From Flavisphingomonas formosensis (GTDB lineage Bacteria > Pseudomonadota > Alphaproteobacteria > Sphingomonadales > Sphingomonadaceae): a DNA stretch of 64,000 nucleotides. The stretch spans positions 675,112 to 739,111 of the forward strand of contig NZ_WRPK01000002.1 of assembly GCF_009755815.1 (NCBI RefSeq). The letters are read 5' to 3'. The position numbers were made by a program, and so were the translations under genes. Below are positions 27,737 through 36,839 of this stretch, in pieces. Each line of letters starts with the position of its first letter. Positions within the stretch are counted from its first letter, which is position 1. The notes below the pieces were generated by a model. The model was not told the DNA's origin. It searched no databases and was given only the letters and a program-made list of their open reading frames with translations.

Positions 27737-28972
27737 TCAGGCCTTTTCGGCTAGAAGTGCGTTCACCAGCGTATCGAAGCGCTGGATCGCCTGCTCGTGC
27801 AGCGCGCCCGCAGCCGGCCCGGCATAACCGACGTGGATGGCGCGCAACCTGCCCCTGCGATCGATGAACAGGGTCGTCGGATAGACTCTGACGCCACCGA
27901 TCGCCGGCAGCGCTTTCTTCGTGCCCTCCGGCGTCGCCTCGCCGGCAATGAGCAGCGGGTAATGGACCCGATAGCGTTCGGCGAAGCGCTTGATCTGCCG
28001 CGCCGAGCGCACCGGATCGGCGTCATATTCGAACTGCAGCCCGATCGCCTCCAGCCCCTCCGCCCGCCGCCGGTCGACATAGGGCGCGAGATAGGCAATC
28101 TCATCATGGCAGTTGGGGCACCAGGTGCCACCGATCGACACGATGACCACCTTGCCCTTGAAGCGTGGATCGGCAAGCGACACCGGCTTGCCGTCGACGT
28201 CCGGGAAGGTGAAGGCGATGCGATCGACCGGCGGCTTTTCCTCGGCGATCGCCGCCACCTGGTCTGCCGGGGAAGCATCCTGCCGCTTCGCCGTCCAGGC
28301 TTCCGGCACCTTGCTGGTCGCGCCGTAACTGTCGCCGGACAGGCTTCCGTCGCGCCGGATATTGCCTTTCCAGACCGATCCCTGATTACCGTCGAAGGTG
28401 GAAAGCGCGAACTGAGCGCCCGAAACCTCGCCCGTCAGGAAACGCTCGTCTCCGCTCGGAAACTGAACCGTGCCAGTGAGCCTGTTGCCATTCTGATCGA
28501 GCAGCAACAGCCCCTTCTCCGGCTTCTCGCCCTGCGTCTCGATCAACCAGCGGCCGGAAAGCTTGGCCGCAGGCGGATCCTGCCGCTCAAAGAAGCGCCA
28601 GGCGATGCCGGGCATGGCCGAAAGAGGCGCATCGACGCGGCCGCTGCGACGATAGAGATGTGCGGTGCCGGCCAGCGTGCCGTCAGGCTTCAGCTCCGCA
28701 TCCAGGCTCGAATCGTAAGAAGGAAAATCCAGTGTCAGGCGCCCATTCTGGAAACGCGTCTGCTCCGCCTGGACACGATTGTCGCCGTTGACGATCGTCG
28801 CTACCGGCACGCCATTTTTCTCCGTTACCTCCAGGCCGAAGGGCAATTCGCCCGAGGGCAAGCTGATCACCGCACGGTAAGGGCCAGCGGGGCTGGCTGT
28901 TCCCGCCGGCTTGCCGCATGCCGCCAGCAGCAACAGGCCGAGCAACGGCACGAGAGCCAAGGTCCGCATCAT
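27737..28972 (-). CDS. TlpA-like thioredoxin-domain lipoprotein with large N-terminal extension
   Basis: A 411-residue lipoprotein (lipobox LLLAAC, Cys near residue 19). Residues 25-240 form a beta-rich region with no recognised family (LPSGELPFGLEVTEKNG, SGRWLIETQGEK). A redoxin/TlpA domain follows from about 250, containing IVSIGGTWCPNCHDEIAYL with a CPNC active site near residues 285-288 and a cis-Pro region VYPTTLFIDRRGRL. It should be a membrane-tethered periplasmic thiol-disulfide reductase. The ATG pair at 28972/28969 is the only start that gives a clean signal peptide. Confidence 0.88.
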   Translation of the reverse strand: MMRTLALVPLLGLLLLAACGKPAGTASPAGPYRAVISLPSGELPFGLEVTEKNGVPVATIVNGDNRVQAEQTRFQNGRLTLDFPSYDSSLDAELKPDGTLAGTAHLYRRSGRVDAPLSAMPGIAWRFFERQDPPAAKLSGRWLIETQGEKPEKGLLLLDQNGNRLTGTVQFPSGDERFLTGEVSGAQFALSTFDGNQGSVWKGNIRRDGSLSGDSYGATSKVPEAWTAKRQDASPADQVAAIAEEKPPVDRIAFTFPDVDGKPVSLADPRFKGKVVIVSIGGTWCPNCHDEIAYLAPYVDRRRAEGLEAIGLQFEYDADPVRSARQIKRFAERYRVHYPLLIAGEATPEGTKKALPAIGGVRVYPTTLFIDRRGRLRAIHVGYAGPAAGALHEQAIQRFDTLVNALLAEKA

Positions 28973-29083
28973 CGAAAGTCTCCGCCGATCATCGCACGCA
29001 AGGTAAGCCTCCGTGCCGAGCCCGCAAGCCGCGCGCTTCCGCCCATGGTTGCCGTGCCCCGCGTTGCAGCTTATGCGCAGCCC

Positions 29084-29512
29084 ATGTCCGACGATTTCGA
29101 TCCCAAGACCTTTCTCACGCGGGCTCCCGAATCGCACCACAGCACGCGGCTCGGCATCGGCTATCGCGCGCACGGTCGGGATTGGTGCGAGCTTTCGCTG
29201 CCTTATGATCCCGATCTTGCGGCAGACGCCGAATCCGGCGTGCTTTCATCGGGCCCGATCATCAGCCTGATGGACATGGCGGCCGGCTGTGCGGTTTTCA
29301 TCCGCTCCGGCCCGAAGAAGCCGCATGCGACGCTCGACCTGCGGGTCGACTATCTTCGCCCGTCGAAGATCGGACAGGAGGTGATCGGCCGCGCCGAATG
29401 CTATCGGGTCACCCGCCGCATAGCCTTCGTCCGCGGTACCGCGCATGACGGCGATCCCGACGATCCGGTAGCGCACATCGCCGGCACCTTCATGTATACC
29501 GACGTGGACTGA
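29084..29512 (+). CDS. PaaI-like hotdog thioesterase 1
   Basis: A 142-residue hotdog-fold acyl-CoA thioesterase of the PaaI/YigI type. The catalytic region reads SGPIISLMDMAAGCAVFI, with Asp in place of the more common Glu-containing motif, and the next strand is ATLDLRVDYLRPSKIGQEV. It starts at 29084 and its stop is two bases before a second thioesterase. It is divergent from the TlpA-like gene. Confidence 0.85.
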   Translation: MSDDFDPKTFLTRAPESHHSTRLGIGYRAHGRDWCELSLPYDPDLAADAESGVLSSGPIISLMDMAAGCAVFIRSGPKKPHATLDLRVDYLRPSKIGQEVIGRAECYRVTRRIAFVRGTAHDGDPDDPVAHIAGTFMYTDVD

Positions 29513-29514
29513 TC

Positions 29515-29898
29515 ATGGCCGAGCTCCCTCCCTATGCGAAGCTGCTCGGCGTCCGGCTGGACCATGAGCATGGCCAGCCACTGCTCGTCCTGCCGCATGC
29601 CAGCCATCTGATCGGCCGTCCCGGCTTCATGCACGGCGGAGCCATTGCAGGCCTGCTGGAACTCGCCGGTTTCGCCGCCATCCGCCACGCGCTCGGCGGA
29701 TCGGACGGTCCGCGCATCAAGCCGATCAATGTCACCGTCGATTATATGCGGGGCGGGCGGCTGATCGAGACGCGCGCTGCGGCGCGGGTGACCCGGCTCG
29801 GCCGGCGCGTTGCCAATGTCGAAGCGGAGGCCTGGCAAGAGGATCGCGGCAAGCTGATCGCCACCGCCAAGCTCAACCTGATGCTGGACCGCGGCTGA
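29515..29898 (+). CDS. PaaI-like hotdog thioesterase 2
   Basis: A 127-residue hotdog-fold thioesterase with the canonical HGGAIAGLLELAGFAA motif and a following INVTVDYMRGGRLIETRA strand. It is paired with the thioesterase just upstream and probably translated from the same message. The two differ in length and motif, so they may form a heteromer or handle different acyl groups. The substrate is unknown. Confidence 0.87.
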   Translation: MAELPPYAKLLGVRLDHEHGQPLLVLPHASHLIGRPGFMHGGAIAGLLELAGFAAIRHALGGSDGPRIKPINVTVDYMRGGRLIETRAAARVTRLGRRVANVEAEAWQEDRGKLIATAKLNLMLDRG

Positions 29899-29917
29899 GT
29901 CGATCAGCGGTGCAGCG

Positions 29918-29976
29918 CCAGGAAGGGAGAAGCCCTCACCCAGACCTTCTTCCGCGAGCGGGAGAAGGCCAAAAGG
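29918..29976. repeat. REP-like intergenic element between convergent genes
   Basis: A dyad-rich stretch, GAAGGGAGAAGCCCTCACCC followed by CTTCTTCCGCGAGCGGGAGAAGG, related in style to the 16710-16847 element. It may act as a bidirectional terminator between the thioesterase and DUF3297 genes. Confidence 0.4.
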
Positions 29977-29981
29977 CCCAC

Positions 29982-30266
29982 CTATTCCTTCGAAGCGATG
30001 TCTTCGAAATAGGGTTCGACCGGGCCACTGAGCTTGATGCAGAGCGGGTTGCCTTTCCGATCGACGGTCTTGCCGACCATCACGCGGATCCAGCCTTCCG
30101 AGATGCAATATTCCTCGACATTGGTCTTCTCGGACCCCTTGAAGCGGATGCCGATGCCGCGCGAGAGGATCTGCGGATCGTAGAAGGGGCTCTTCGGGTT
30201 CATCGAGAGCCGATCGGGCGGCGTGTCCGCGGCAGGGGCGCCGCTCTCTTCGGTAGTGTCGGTCAT
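29982..30266 (-). CDS. DUF3297 family protein
   Basis: A 94-residue protein of the DUF3297 family, which is common in Proteobacteria. After a variable acidic N-terminus the conserved core reads PPDRLSMNPKSPFYD, then GIGIRFKGSEKTNVEEYCISEGWIRV and DRKGNPLCIKLSGPVEPYF. The start at 30266 is preferred since the family begins shortly after. Function is unknown. Confidence 0.85.
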   Translation of the reverse strand: MTDTTEESGAPAADTPPDRLSMNPKSPFYDPQILSRGIGIRFKGSEKTNVEEYCISEGWIRVMVGKTVDRKGNPLCIKLSGPVEPYFEDIASKE

Positions 30267-30373
30267 GCGCGCGCCCTGCCCCAACTGGCGCGACTTTTCC
30301 AGCGAAAGCGCAAAGCGCTTCACAAGCGTCTAGCTGCCGGGCAGGATTGCGGCCTGCGACGGGAGGGCGATGC

Positions 30374-30772
30374 ATGGCCTATTGGCTGATGAAATCCGAA
30401 CCGGATTCCTATTCGTGGGATGATCTGGTGCGCGACAAGGCGACGGAGTGGGATGGCGTGCGCAATCCGCAAGCGGCGATCAACCTGCGCGCCATGGCGG
30501 TCGGCGATCGCGCCTTCTTCTACCACAGTGGCGACGAGAAGGCGGCGGTGGGGATCATGGAAATCGGCCGCACCGCAAAGCCGGACGGCCCAGACGGCAA
30601 ATGGTCGTCCGTGGCGGTGAAGCCGGTCGAGCCGCTGGCGAAACCTGTCACGCTCAGGGCCATGAAGGCGAATAGCGCGCTCGCCGAGATGAAGATGATC
30701 CGCCAGTCGCGGCTTTCCGTCTCGCCGGTCAGCGACGCGGAATGGGCGGCCATTCTCGCCATGGCCAAATGA
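30374..30772 (+). CDS. EVE-domain protein
   Basis: A 132-residue EVE (PUA-like) protein. Typical segments are MKSEPDSYSWDDLVRD, WDGVRNPQAAINLRAM, GDRAFFYHSGDEKAAVGIMEI and VKPVEPLAKPVTLRAMKA. EVE domains are thought to bind modified bases in nucleic acids. The ATG at 30374 follows GGGAGGG with good spacing. It ends at a hairpin terminator. Confidence 0.9.
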   Translation: MAYWLMKSEPDSYSWDDLVRDKATEWDGVRNPQAAINLRAMAVGDRAFFYHSGDEKAAVGIMEIGRTAKPDGPDGKWSSVAVKPVEPLAKPVTLRAMKANSALAEMKMIRQSRLSVSPVSDAEWAAILAMAK

Positions 30773-30808
30773 GAAGCCGACCCGCCCGAGGGAGGGCGAG
30801 CCGGCTTC
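30773..30808 (+). terminator. Hairpin terminator after the EVE gene
   Basis: Arms GAAGCCG and CGGCTTC enclose a nested CGCCC/GGGCG stem immediately after the EVE stop. It lies before the convergent Gly-rich gene and may serve both. Confidence 0.55.
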
Positions 30809-30842
30809 GCTCATTCAAGACAGTGGGAACGTCGAGCAGCGA

Positions 30843-31247
30843 TCAGTAGCACTCGCGGCTCCAGACATAACGTCCGATATACGGATCCCAGACGCGACGG
30901 GAGTAACAGTCGTCGGCGTAGCCATAGCCGTCATAATAGCCGTCGCGATAATAGCCGCCATAATAAGGCCGGTTGTTCGACGCGATCACCGCGCCGAGCG
31001 CAAGACCCGCAACGCCGGCACCGAGGATGGCGCCGGTATGATCGCGATAATAGCCGCCGCGATAACCGCCCCAGCCGCCACGGTAGCCACCCCAGCCGCC
31101 ATGCCAACCGCCGCCGCCATGCCAGCCTCCGCCACCGTGCCAACCGCCGCCGCCGTGCCAGCCGCGTGCGGAAGCCGGCGCTGCCGCAGTAGCGATGGTC
31201 GCGCCGGCTACGAGCGCGGCCACGGTCGTCTTCATGAACCTATTCAT
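30843..31247 (-). CDS. Secreted Gly/His/Tyr-rich repeat protein
   Basis: A 134-residue exported protein. It has a Sec signal (TTVAALVAGATIATAAAPASA), then four tandem WHGGGG-type units followed by WGGYRGG units, a glycine-zipper hydrophobic segment (GAILGAGVAGLALGAVIA) and a Tyr-rich tail ending in two-Cys DDCYSRRVWDPYIGRYVWSRECY. The tail resembles short envelope-associated domains with a conserved terminal RxC. A GAAGGAG ribosome-binding site precedes the ATG at 31247. The His/Gly repeats could bind metal, but this is speculation. Confidence 0.8.
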   Translation of the reverse strand: MNRFMKTTVAALVAGATIATAAAPASARGWHGGGGWHGGGGWHGGGGWHGGWGGYRGGWGGYRGGYYRDHTGAILGAGVAGLALGAVIASNNRPYYGGYYRDGYYDGYGYADDCYSRRVWDPYIGRYVWSRECY

Positions 31248-31305
31248 TGCTCGCTCCTTCGGCCCCTCGTTCGCATGGCATCCCATGCTTGAGTCGGGAC
31301 ACTAG

Positions 31306-31333
31306 CGTTCCCACCCTTAATCCTGTGGGAACG
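31306..31333. promoter_or_regulatory. Perfect dyad upstream of the Gly-rich gene
   Basis: CGTTCCCAC and GTGGGAACG (exact complements) flank ten bases, about 60-85 bases upstream of the Gly-rich gene start and after the aldehyde dehydrogenase stop at 31397. It may be the terminator of the dehydrogenase or an operator for the Gly-rich gene. Confidence 0.35.
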
Positions 31334-31396
31334 ATATATTCATAGGGCGTTCAACGGATAAGGGCGGCGGCCCGTTCCCTGGTCGTCAGGCCCGGC

Positions 31397-32875
31397 TCAC
31401 GCCGCATCGTCGAGGAAGACGGTCTTCGCCTCGAGATAGGGAAGCAGCCCCTCGACCCCGCCTTCGCGGCCCACGCCCGATTGTTTGTAACCGCCGAAAG
31501 TCACGCTCGTATCGACGCGGAACTGGTTCTGCGAAACATTGCCGGTGCGCATGCGCCGCGCAAAGGCATAGGCACGATCCCGGTCGTGAGTCAGCACGGC
31601 GCCGTTGAGCCCGTAGATCGACTCGTTGGCAATACGCACCGCATCCTCCTCGTCCTCCACCGGAATGAGGCTGATCACCGGGCCGAAGATCTCCTCCTGC
31701 GCGATCGTCATAGCGTTGTCGACGCCGACGAACAGCGTCGGCTCGACATAGAAACCGCGATTGAGCCCGGCCGGGCGGCCGCCACCGGCGGCGAGCCGTG
31801 CGCCTTCCGCCTTGCCCTTCTCGATATAGCCCAGCACCCGATCGAGCTGCCGCCCCATCGCCAGCGGGCCGAGATTGGAAGCCGGATCATAAGGATTGCC
31901 GGCCTTCAGCGCGGACATGGCAGCCGCGAAGCCATCGGCGAACTCGTCATGCCGGCGGCGCGGCACGACGACGCGGGTCAGCGCGGCGCAGACCTGGCCG
32001 CTCATCAGGCAGATGCTGCCGGTCAGGCCCTGCACCGCCTCCTCGACGGGCATGTCGTCGAGCACGATCGCCGCCGACTTGCCGCCCAGCTCCATGGTGA
32101 AGCGTGCCATGCGCTCGCCGCAGATCGAGGCGATCTTGCGTCCCGCAACGGACGATCCGGTGAAGCTCACCTTGTCGATCGTCGGATTGCGGACGAGATG
32201 CTCGGACGCGGGGCGATCCGCGGTGACGAGATTGAGCACGCCCGCCGGCAGGCCGATCTCCTCGGCGATCTCGGCAATCACATAGGCGTCGAGCGGCGCC
32301 TCGGGCGAGGCCTTGAGCACTACGGTGCAGCCGGCGAGCAATGCCGGCGCGACCTTGAGGCTGGCCAGACTCAGCGGCCCGTTCCACGGCACGATCGCCG
32401 CAACGACGCCGACCGGCTCGCGCACGATCAGCGCGGTGCCGCCGCCATAGCCGGGCGTATGCTGCTCCTCGAATGCGAAGGTGCCGGCAATGTCGGCATA
32501 TTGGTTGAAGATCCCGGCCGCGCCATGTGCGCTGAACTGGCCCATGGCGTGGAGGATGCCCACCTGCTGCGTCCAGGCATGGCCGAGCGCCTCGGCACGC
32601 GCCGCCAGCCCGGCGGCGATGCGGCGCAGATAGTCGGCGCGCTCGGCATGGCTGAGCTTCGGCCAGGGGCCGTTGTCGAACGCCTCGCGCGCCGCGTCGG
32701 CGGCACGGTCCATGTCCGGCTCGGTCGCCTCGGCGATCCTGAGATAGGCCTCCTCCGTCATCGGCGAGACCATGTCGAACGCGCCGCCCTTCGCCGGCGC
32801 GACCCACTGGCCGCCGATGAACAGCTTGTCGGGATGGCGAAGCGCGAGCAACGAAGCGAAATCGGCGGGATTCAT
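31397..32875 (-). CDS. NAD(P)-dependent aldehyde dehydrogenase
   Basis: A 492-residue member of the aldehyde dehydrogenase superfamily, oxidising aldehydes to acids. Visible are VPWNGPLSLASLKVAPAL, the nucleotide-binding FTGSSVAGRKI, the general base in MELGGKSAAI, the nucleophile in SGQVCAALTRVVVP, and EEIFGPVISLIP. The region before the nucleophile is less canonical than in betaine-aldehyde enzymes, so the substrate is open. It stands alone with its own upstream region. Confidence 0.92.
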   Translation of the reverse strand: MNPADFASLLALRHPDKLFIGGQWVAPAKGGAFDMVSPMTEEAYLRIAEATEPDMDRAADAAREAFDNGPWPKLSHAERADYLRRIAAGLAARAEALGHAWTQQVGILHAMGQFSAHGAAGIFNQYADIAGTFAFEEQHTPGYGGGTALIVREPVGVVAAIVPWNGPLSLASLKVAPALLAGCTVVLKASPEAPLDAYVIAEIAEEIGLPAGVLNLVTADRPASEHLVRNPTIDKVSFTGSSVAGRKIASICGERMARFTMELGGKSAAIVLDDMPVEEAVQGLTGSICLMSGQVCAALTRVVVPRRRHDEFADGFAAAMSALKAGNPYDPASNLGPLAMGRQLDRVLGYIEKGKAEGARLAAGGGRPAGLNRGFYVEPTLFVGVDNAMTIAQEEIFGPVISLIPVEDEEDAVRIANESIYGLNGAVLTHDRDRAYAFARRMRTGNVSQNQFRVDTSVTFGGYKQSGVGREGGVEGLLPYLEAKTVFLDDAA

Positions 32876-33015
32876 GGGGACGTCCTCTCCTTGGATCGGA
32901 GGCGACGTCTACCATCGGCACCAGCCCGGCGAAACCGCCGTTGACAGGCTGTCGCGCCTTTTATGGCGCGATTTCGTACGCGGTATCAAACGAAGATCGG
33001 CGCGTCCGGCGCCGG

Positions 33016-33426
33016 TCATTCCCAAGGATTGATCAATGCCAGTCCGGTGGTTTGAAAATCCGGCACGTTGCGCGTTGCGAGGGTGCAATCATGTTGCTGA
33101 GCAATCGCCGCGATTTGCGCATCCGGCACCGACATGGGCCTTCCGGCGCGACGCGCTTTGCCCAGTATCTCTCCATATAGCATGGCCGTTGCTGCCGTGA
33201 ACGCATGGGTGCGCCCAGCGAAATGCAGCCGCCATTCGGCGATCTGCTCGCCGAGCCGCTGCTTACGTGCGCCGGCCTCCAGCTTGGCAACACCATAGGC
33301 CAGCTCGCCGATCGCGATCGAAGCTAGGACGCATTCCTCCTCATGGCGGAGAAACCAATGCTCGACCACGGCGTCCGGCGTCGGCTTCATCAATTCCGAC
33401 ATCACATTGGTATCGAGTAGAATCAG
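33016..33426 (-). CDS. VapC-type PIN-domain toxin with apparent CTG start
   Basis: A type II toxin ribonuclease. The first ATG in the frame (33405) would lose the first catalytic aspartate. Reading from CTG at 33426 gives (M)ILLDTNVMSELMKP, the standard PIN start with Asp near residue 5. This CTG overlaps the antitoxin stop as CTGA, the same geometry as the ATGA overlaps usual in such pairs. Further acidic residues occur in IGELAYG and VPDAQIAAIA, and TRNVPDF is conserved. Length is then 136 residues, normal for VapC. Confidence 0.85.
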   Translation of the reverse strand: MILLDTNVMSELMKPTPDAVVEHWFLRHEEECVLASIAIGELAYGVAKLEAGARKQRLGEQIAEWRLHFAGRTHAFTAATAMLYGEILGKARRAGRPMSVPDAQIAAIAQQHDCTLATRNVPDFQTTGLALINPWE

Positions 33427-33668
33427 AGCGCGACACCGTCGTGAGACGTGCGATTATCCTCGATCAGCGCTTCAAGATCGACATCTTCCACCGCCAACAC
33501 CCTGAGACGCTTAAGAAAGGCCGAAGCGCTCGGTTCGGGATGGCGCTTTGCATATTCAGTAAGCGCATCTTCGACGATCGCATGGATCGGCCGTCTCTCC
33601 AGTCGGGAGAGACGATGAGCCAAGTCCCTCGCGCGGGCCGATCGAACGGAAAGCTGCGGCGCTGTCAT
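33423..33668 (-). CDS. VapB-type antitoxin
   Basis: An 81-residue protein directly upstream of the PIN toxin. The N-terminal half (LSVRSARARDLAHRLSRLERRPIHAIVEDALTEY) resembles the short DNA-binding segment of Rv0623-like VapB antitoxins. The C-terminal half is acidic (VEDVDLEALIEDN) and would wrap the toxin. It should repress its own operon. The start at 33668 is preferred. Its stop overlaps the toxin start by four bases. Confidence 0.78.
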   Translation of the reverse strand: MTAPQLSVRSARARDLAHRLSRLERRPIHAIVEDALTEYAKRHPEPSASAFLKRLRVLAVEDVDLEALIEDNRTSHDGVAL

Positions 33669-33763
33669 GCAGGCAAGATAGGCGCCTGATGGCATGATGG
33701 CAACGGCGCCGCACCGACGCTCCCGGACAGCGCTCCACTTTCCGGAGCGCATGTCCAATCCGC

Positions 33764-35584
33764 TCAGGCCGCCTTGGCGCGGCTGGCGCGCTTGCGCTCG
33801 TGCGGATCGAGGTGGCGCTTGCGCAGGCGGATCGACTTCGGCGTCACCTCCACCAGCTCGTCATCGTCGATATAGGCGATCGCCTGCTCGAGCGTCAGAC
33901 GGCGCGGCGGGGTGAGGCGGATCGCGTCATCCTTGCCGCCCGAGGCGCGGAAGTTGGTGAGCTGCTTCGCCTTCATCGGATTGACCTCGAGGTCGTCCGT
34001 CTTGGCGTTCTCGCCGATGATCATGCCTTCATAGAGCGGCTCGCCCGGCTCGACCATCAGCACGCCGCGCTCCTCGAGCGGACCGAGCGCATAGGCATTT
34101 GCCTCGCCCGCACCGTTGGAGATCAGCACGCCATTCTTGCGGCCTTCGATATTGCCCTTGTGGGGGCCATATTTCTCGAACAGCCGGTTCATGATGCCGG
34201 TGCCGCGCGTGTCCGACAGGAACTCGCCATGATAGCCGATCAGCCCGCGCGACGGCGCGGAGAAGGTGATGCGGGTCTTGCCGCCGCCCGAGGGCCGCAT
34301 GTCGGTGAGCTCGGCCTTGCGGATCGACATCTTCTCGACGACCGTGCCCGAATATTCGTCGTCGACGTCGATCACCACCGTCTCATAGGGCTCGGTCCGG
34401 CCGCCATTCTCGTCCTCGCCGAACAGCACGCGCGGGCGGCTGATGCCGAGCTCGAAGCCCTCGCGGCGCATCGTCTCGATCAGCACGCCGAGCTGGAGCT
34501 CGCCGCGACCCGCGACTTCGAAGCTGTCGCGGTCGGCCGCTTCGGTCACCTTGATCGCGACATTGCTTTCCGCCTCGCGCAGCAGCCGGTCGCGGATCAT
34601 GCGGCTCGTTACCTTCGTGCCCTCGCGTCCCGCCATCGGCGAATCATTGACCGCGAAGCGCATCGACAGCGTCGGCGGGTCGATCGGCTGCGCGTGCAGC
34701 GGATCGCTGACGCTCGGATCGGCGATGGTGTTAGCGACGGTCGCGACCGTCAGGCCCGCGATCGAGATGATGTCGCCGGCCTTGGCTTCGTCGACCGGCA
34801 CGCGCTCCAGCCCGCGGAACGCGAAGATCTTCGAGGCGCGGCCGCTCTCCACCACCGCACCCGAACCGTCGAGCGCGTGGATCTGCTGATTGACCTTCAC
34901 GACACCGGAGGCGACCCGGCCGGTAAGGATGCGGCCGAGGAAATTGTCGCGATCGAGCAGCGTGACGAGAAATTTGAACGGACCATCCTGGTCCAGCGCC
35001 GGCGGCGGCACATGATCGACGATCTTCTGGAACAGCGGGTGCAGCGTGCCCTCGCGTGCTTCGGGATCGTCGCTCGCATAGCCGTTGCGGCCCGAGGCGA
35101 AGAGCACCGGGAAATCGAGCTGCTCGTCATTGGCATCGAGGCTCACGAACAGGTCGAACACCTCGTCCAGCACCTCCTGCGCGCGCGCATCGGAGCGGTC
35201 GATCTTGTTGACCACGACGATCGGCCTGAGGCCGAGCGCCAGCGCCTTGCCGGTGACGAACTTGGTCTGCGGCATCGCGCCTTCGGACGAATCCACCAGC
35301 AGGATCACGCCATCGACCATCGAGAGGATACGCTCCACCTCGCCGCCGAAATCGGCGTGGCCGGGGGTGTCGACGATGTTGATCCGTGTGCCTTCCCACT
35401 CGATCGAGGTGCATTTCGCGAGGATGGTGATGCCCCGCTCCTTCTCGAGGTCGTTCGAATCCATCGCGCGCTCTTCGATGCGCTGATTGTCGCGGAACGT
35501 ACCCGACTGGCGGAAAAGCTGGTCGACCAGCGTGGTTTTGCCATGATCGACATGCGCGATGATGGCCACGTTGCGGAGGCTCAT
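33764..35584 (-). CDS. typA: Translational GTPase TypA/BipA
   Basis: A 606-residue ribosome-associated GTPase needed for growth under stress and low temperature. The G domain shows [46 protein letters not shown] and VVNKIDR. Domains II, III and V follow, with a BipA-specific C-terminal domain ([40 protein letters not shown]). Length matches the family. It stands between the VapBC pair and the nucleotidyltransferase gene, all on the minus strand. Confidence 0.96.
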   Translation of the reverse strand: MSLRNVAIIAHVDHGKTTLVDQLFRQSGTFRDNQRIEERAMDSNDLEKERGITILAKCTSIEWEGTRINIVDTPGHADFGGEVERILSMVDGVILLVDSSEGAMPQTKFVTGKALALGLRPIVVVNKIDRSDARAQEVLDEVFDLFVSLDANDEQLDFPVLFASGRNGYASDDPEAREGTLHPLFQKIVDHVPPPALDQDGPFKFLVTLLDRDNFLGRILTGRVASGVVKVNQQIHALDGSGAVVESGRASKIFAFRGLERVPVDEAKAGDIISIAGLTVATVANTIADPSVSDPLHAQPIDPPTLSMRFAVNDSPMAGREGTKVTSRMIRDRLLREAESNVAIKVTEAADRDSFEVAGRGELQLGVLIETMRREGFELGISRPRVLFGEDENGGRTEPYETVVIDVDDEYSGTVVEKMSIRKAELTDMRPSGGGKTRITFSAPSRGLIGYHGEFLSDTRGTGIMNRLFEKYGPHKGNIEGRKNGVLISNGAGEANAYALGPLEERGVLMVEPGEPLYEGMIIGENAKTDDLEVNPMKAKQLTNFRASGGKDDAIRLTPPRRLTLEQAIAYIDDDELVEVTPKSIRLRKRHLDPHERKRASRAKAA

Positions 35585-35708
35585 TCGAAACGGGTCCTGT
35601 CAGGATGAGGGATTTGGCCGCGCGCATAGCCTTATTGGTGCGTTGCGGCAAGGGCGGCGCGTTTCAACGGCCCCTATCACGCTTCCCTCAGGCAGGCCCG
35701 ACCCGGGT

Positions 35709-36839
35709 TCAACGCCGCCAATGAGCCCGCGGAAGACGGCGCACGGCTTCGGCGATCATCGAGCGATCGCCCGCGATACCCCAGCGGGTGCGCAGCCAGC
35801 GCAGGAAGCCGACCGCGCCATGCCGTCCGGTCACGCTACGCCGGTAGAGCAGCCAGAGGAAACGCAGTCGATCGCGCAGCGCGGTGGACGTCAGCCCCGT
35901 CGCGCGAATCCGGAAATATGCCTCGTCGGCCGCTTCCATCGGTTCGTCGGCCAGTTGCCGGATCGCGTCCTCGGGCACGGCGATGCCGATCTCGTCGCGC
36001 AGATAGCCGAGGCAGGCAGCCACCGGCCAAGCCGCCCGCCGCCGCCGCGCCTCGCCGATCAACACCGTCCAATCGGGCGTGCCATGCGCGACGATGCGGC
36101 CGGCATCGACGATCCAGCGGATGGGTAGCACGTCATTGGGCATGCAGCCGTGAAGGCAGGCGTGGAGCAGATGATCGGCATCGCTCAGGGTCAGGGCGCT
36201 CGCCTTGCCCACGGCGAATGGCCGCGCGCGCGCCCAGAAGCCGTCGTCGGCACCGGGCCATGGCGTCGCCGCGACGATCGAGCGATGCAGGTCGATCTCA
36301 TAGGGATCGCTGTCGCGGCTCATGCCGTGGGCGTGAAAGGCCGGGGAATGGGCGCTCGCAATCTGCGGCTGGATGGCGCGGAACCCTTCAGCCTCCAGCA
36401 GCGCCAGCACCGCCGACCAATCGCCCGGCCGGATCGCTATGTCGAGATCGCCGGCCGGACGATGCGCCGGATCGTCATAATAGAGCCGGGCAAGCGCATA
36501 ACCCTTGGTGACCAGCGGGGCGATGCCGCGCGCGGAGATTTGCCCAATCACGCGCTGTACGAAATGCTGATAGGCCAGCATGTCCATCGCGGCGCGCCGG
36601 CGCACGGCGGCGATGCGCCGGCTTCCCGGAGGGTCCGCGGCGGCCAGCCAAGCCGAGCGGGCGGCAAACGGCAGCAGCCGCTCTATCCCCCGATTGGCCT
36701 GTCCGGCGAGGGCGCGGCCGGCGAGCGCGAGCGCCGCCTCGCTCGGCGGCGCGATCTCCAGCACAGCACGCAGCAGATCGCGGGTGGCGAGATCCGGCTG
36801 CGGCAGGCCGAGCGAGGCAAGGTCGCGATAGGAGGCCAT
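35709..36839 (-). CDS. NTP_transf_5-type nucleotidyltransferase
   Basis: A 376-residue member of the uncharacterised nucleotidyltransferase family PF14907. The core reads LVTKGYALARLYYDDPAHRPAGDLDIAIRP, matching the KG...R..xDLDI nucleotide-transfer pattern, followed by YEIDLHRSI and DHLLHACLHGC. In sphingomonads and caulobacters such genes often sit in lasso-peptide or other RiPP clusters with asparagine synthase, a transglutaminase-like B2 protein and an ABC exporter. Here only the exporter is nearby, divergent. The start at 36839 has GGAGGC-like sequence nearby; an earlier TTG at 36992 is possible but has no ribosome-binding site. Confidence 0.78.
   Translation of the reverse strand: MASYRDLASLGLPQPDLATRDLLRAVLEIAPPSEAALALAGRALAGQANRGIERLLPFAARSAWLAAADPPGSRRIAAVRRRAAMDMLAYQHFVQRVIGQISARGIAPLVTKGYALARLYYDDPAHRPAGDLDIAIRPGDWSAVLALLEAEGFRAIQPQIASAHSPAFHAHGMSRDSDPYEIDLHRSIVAATPWPGADDGFWARARPFAVGKASALTLSDADHLLHACLHGCMPNDVLPIRWIVDAGRIVAHGTPDWTVLIGEARRRRAAWPVAACLGYLRDEIGIAVPEDAIRQLADEPMEAADEAYFRIRATGLTSTALRDRLRFLWLLYRRSVTGRHGAVGFLRWLRTRWGIAGDRSMIAEAVRRLPRAHWRR

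Noticed and set aside
31325..31350. EcfG general-stress promoter (GGAAC-N-CGTT) near the Gly-rich gene
   Set aside because: The spacer is 15 instead of 16-17 bases and the orientation points away from the gene.
33800..35608. 602-codon frame antisense to typA
   Set aside because: A shadow of a highly conserved GTPase gene.
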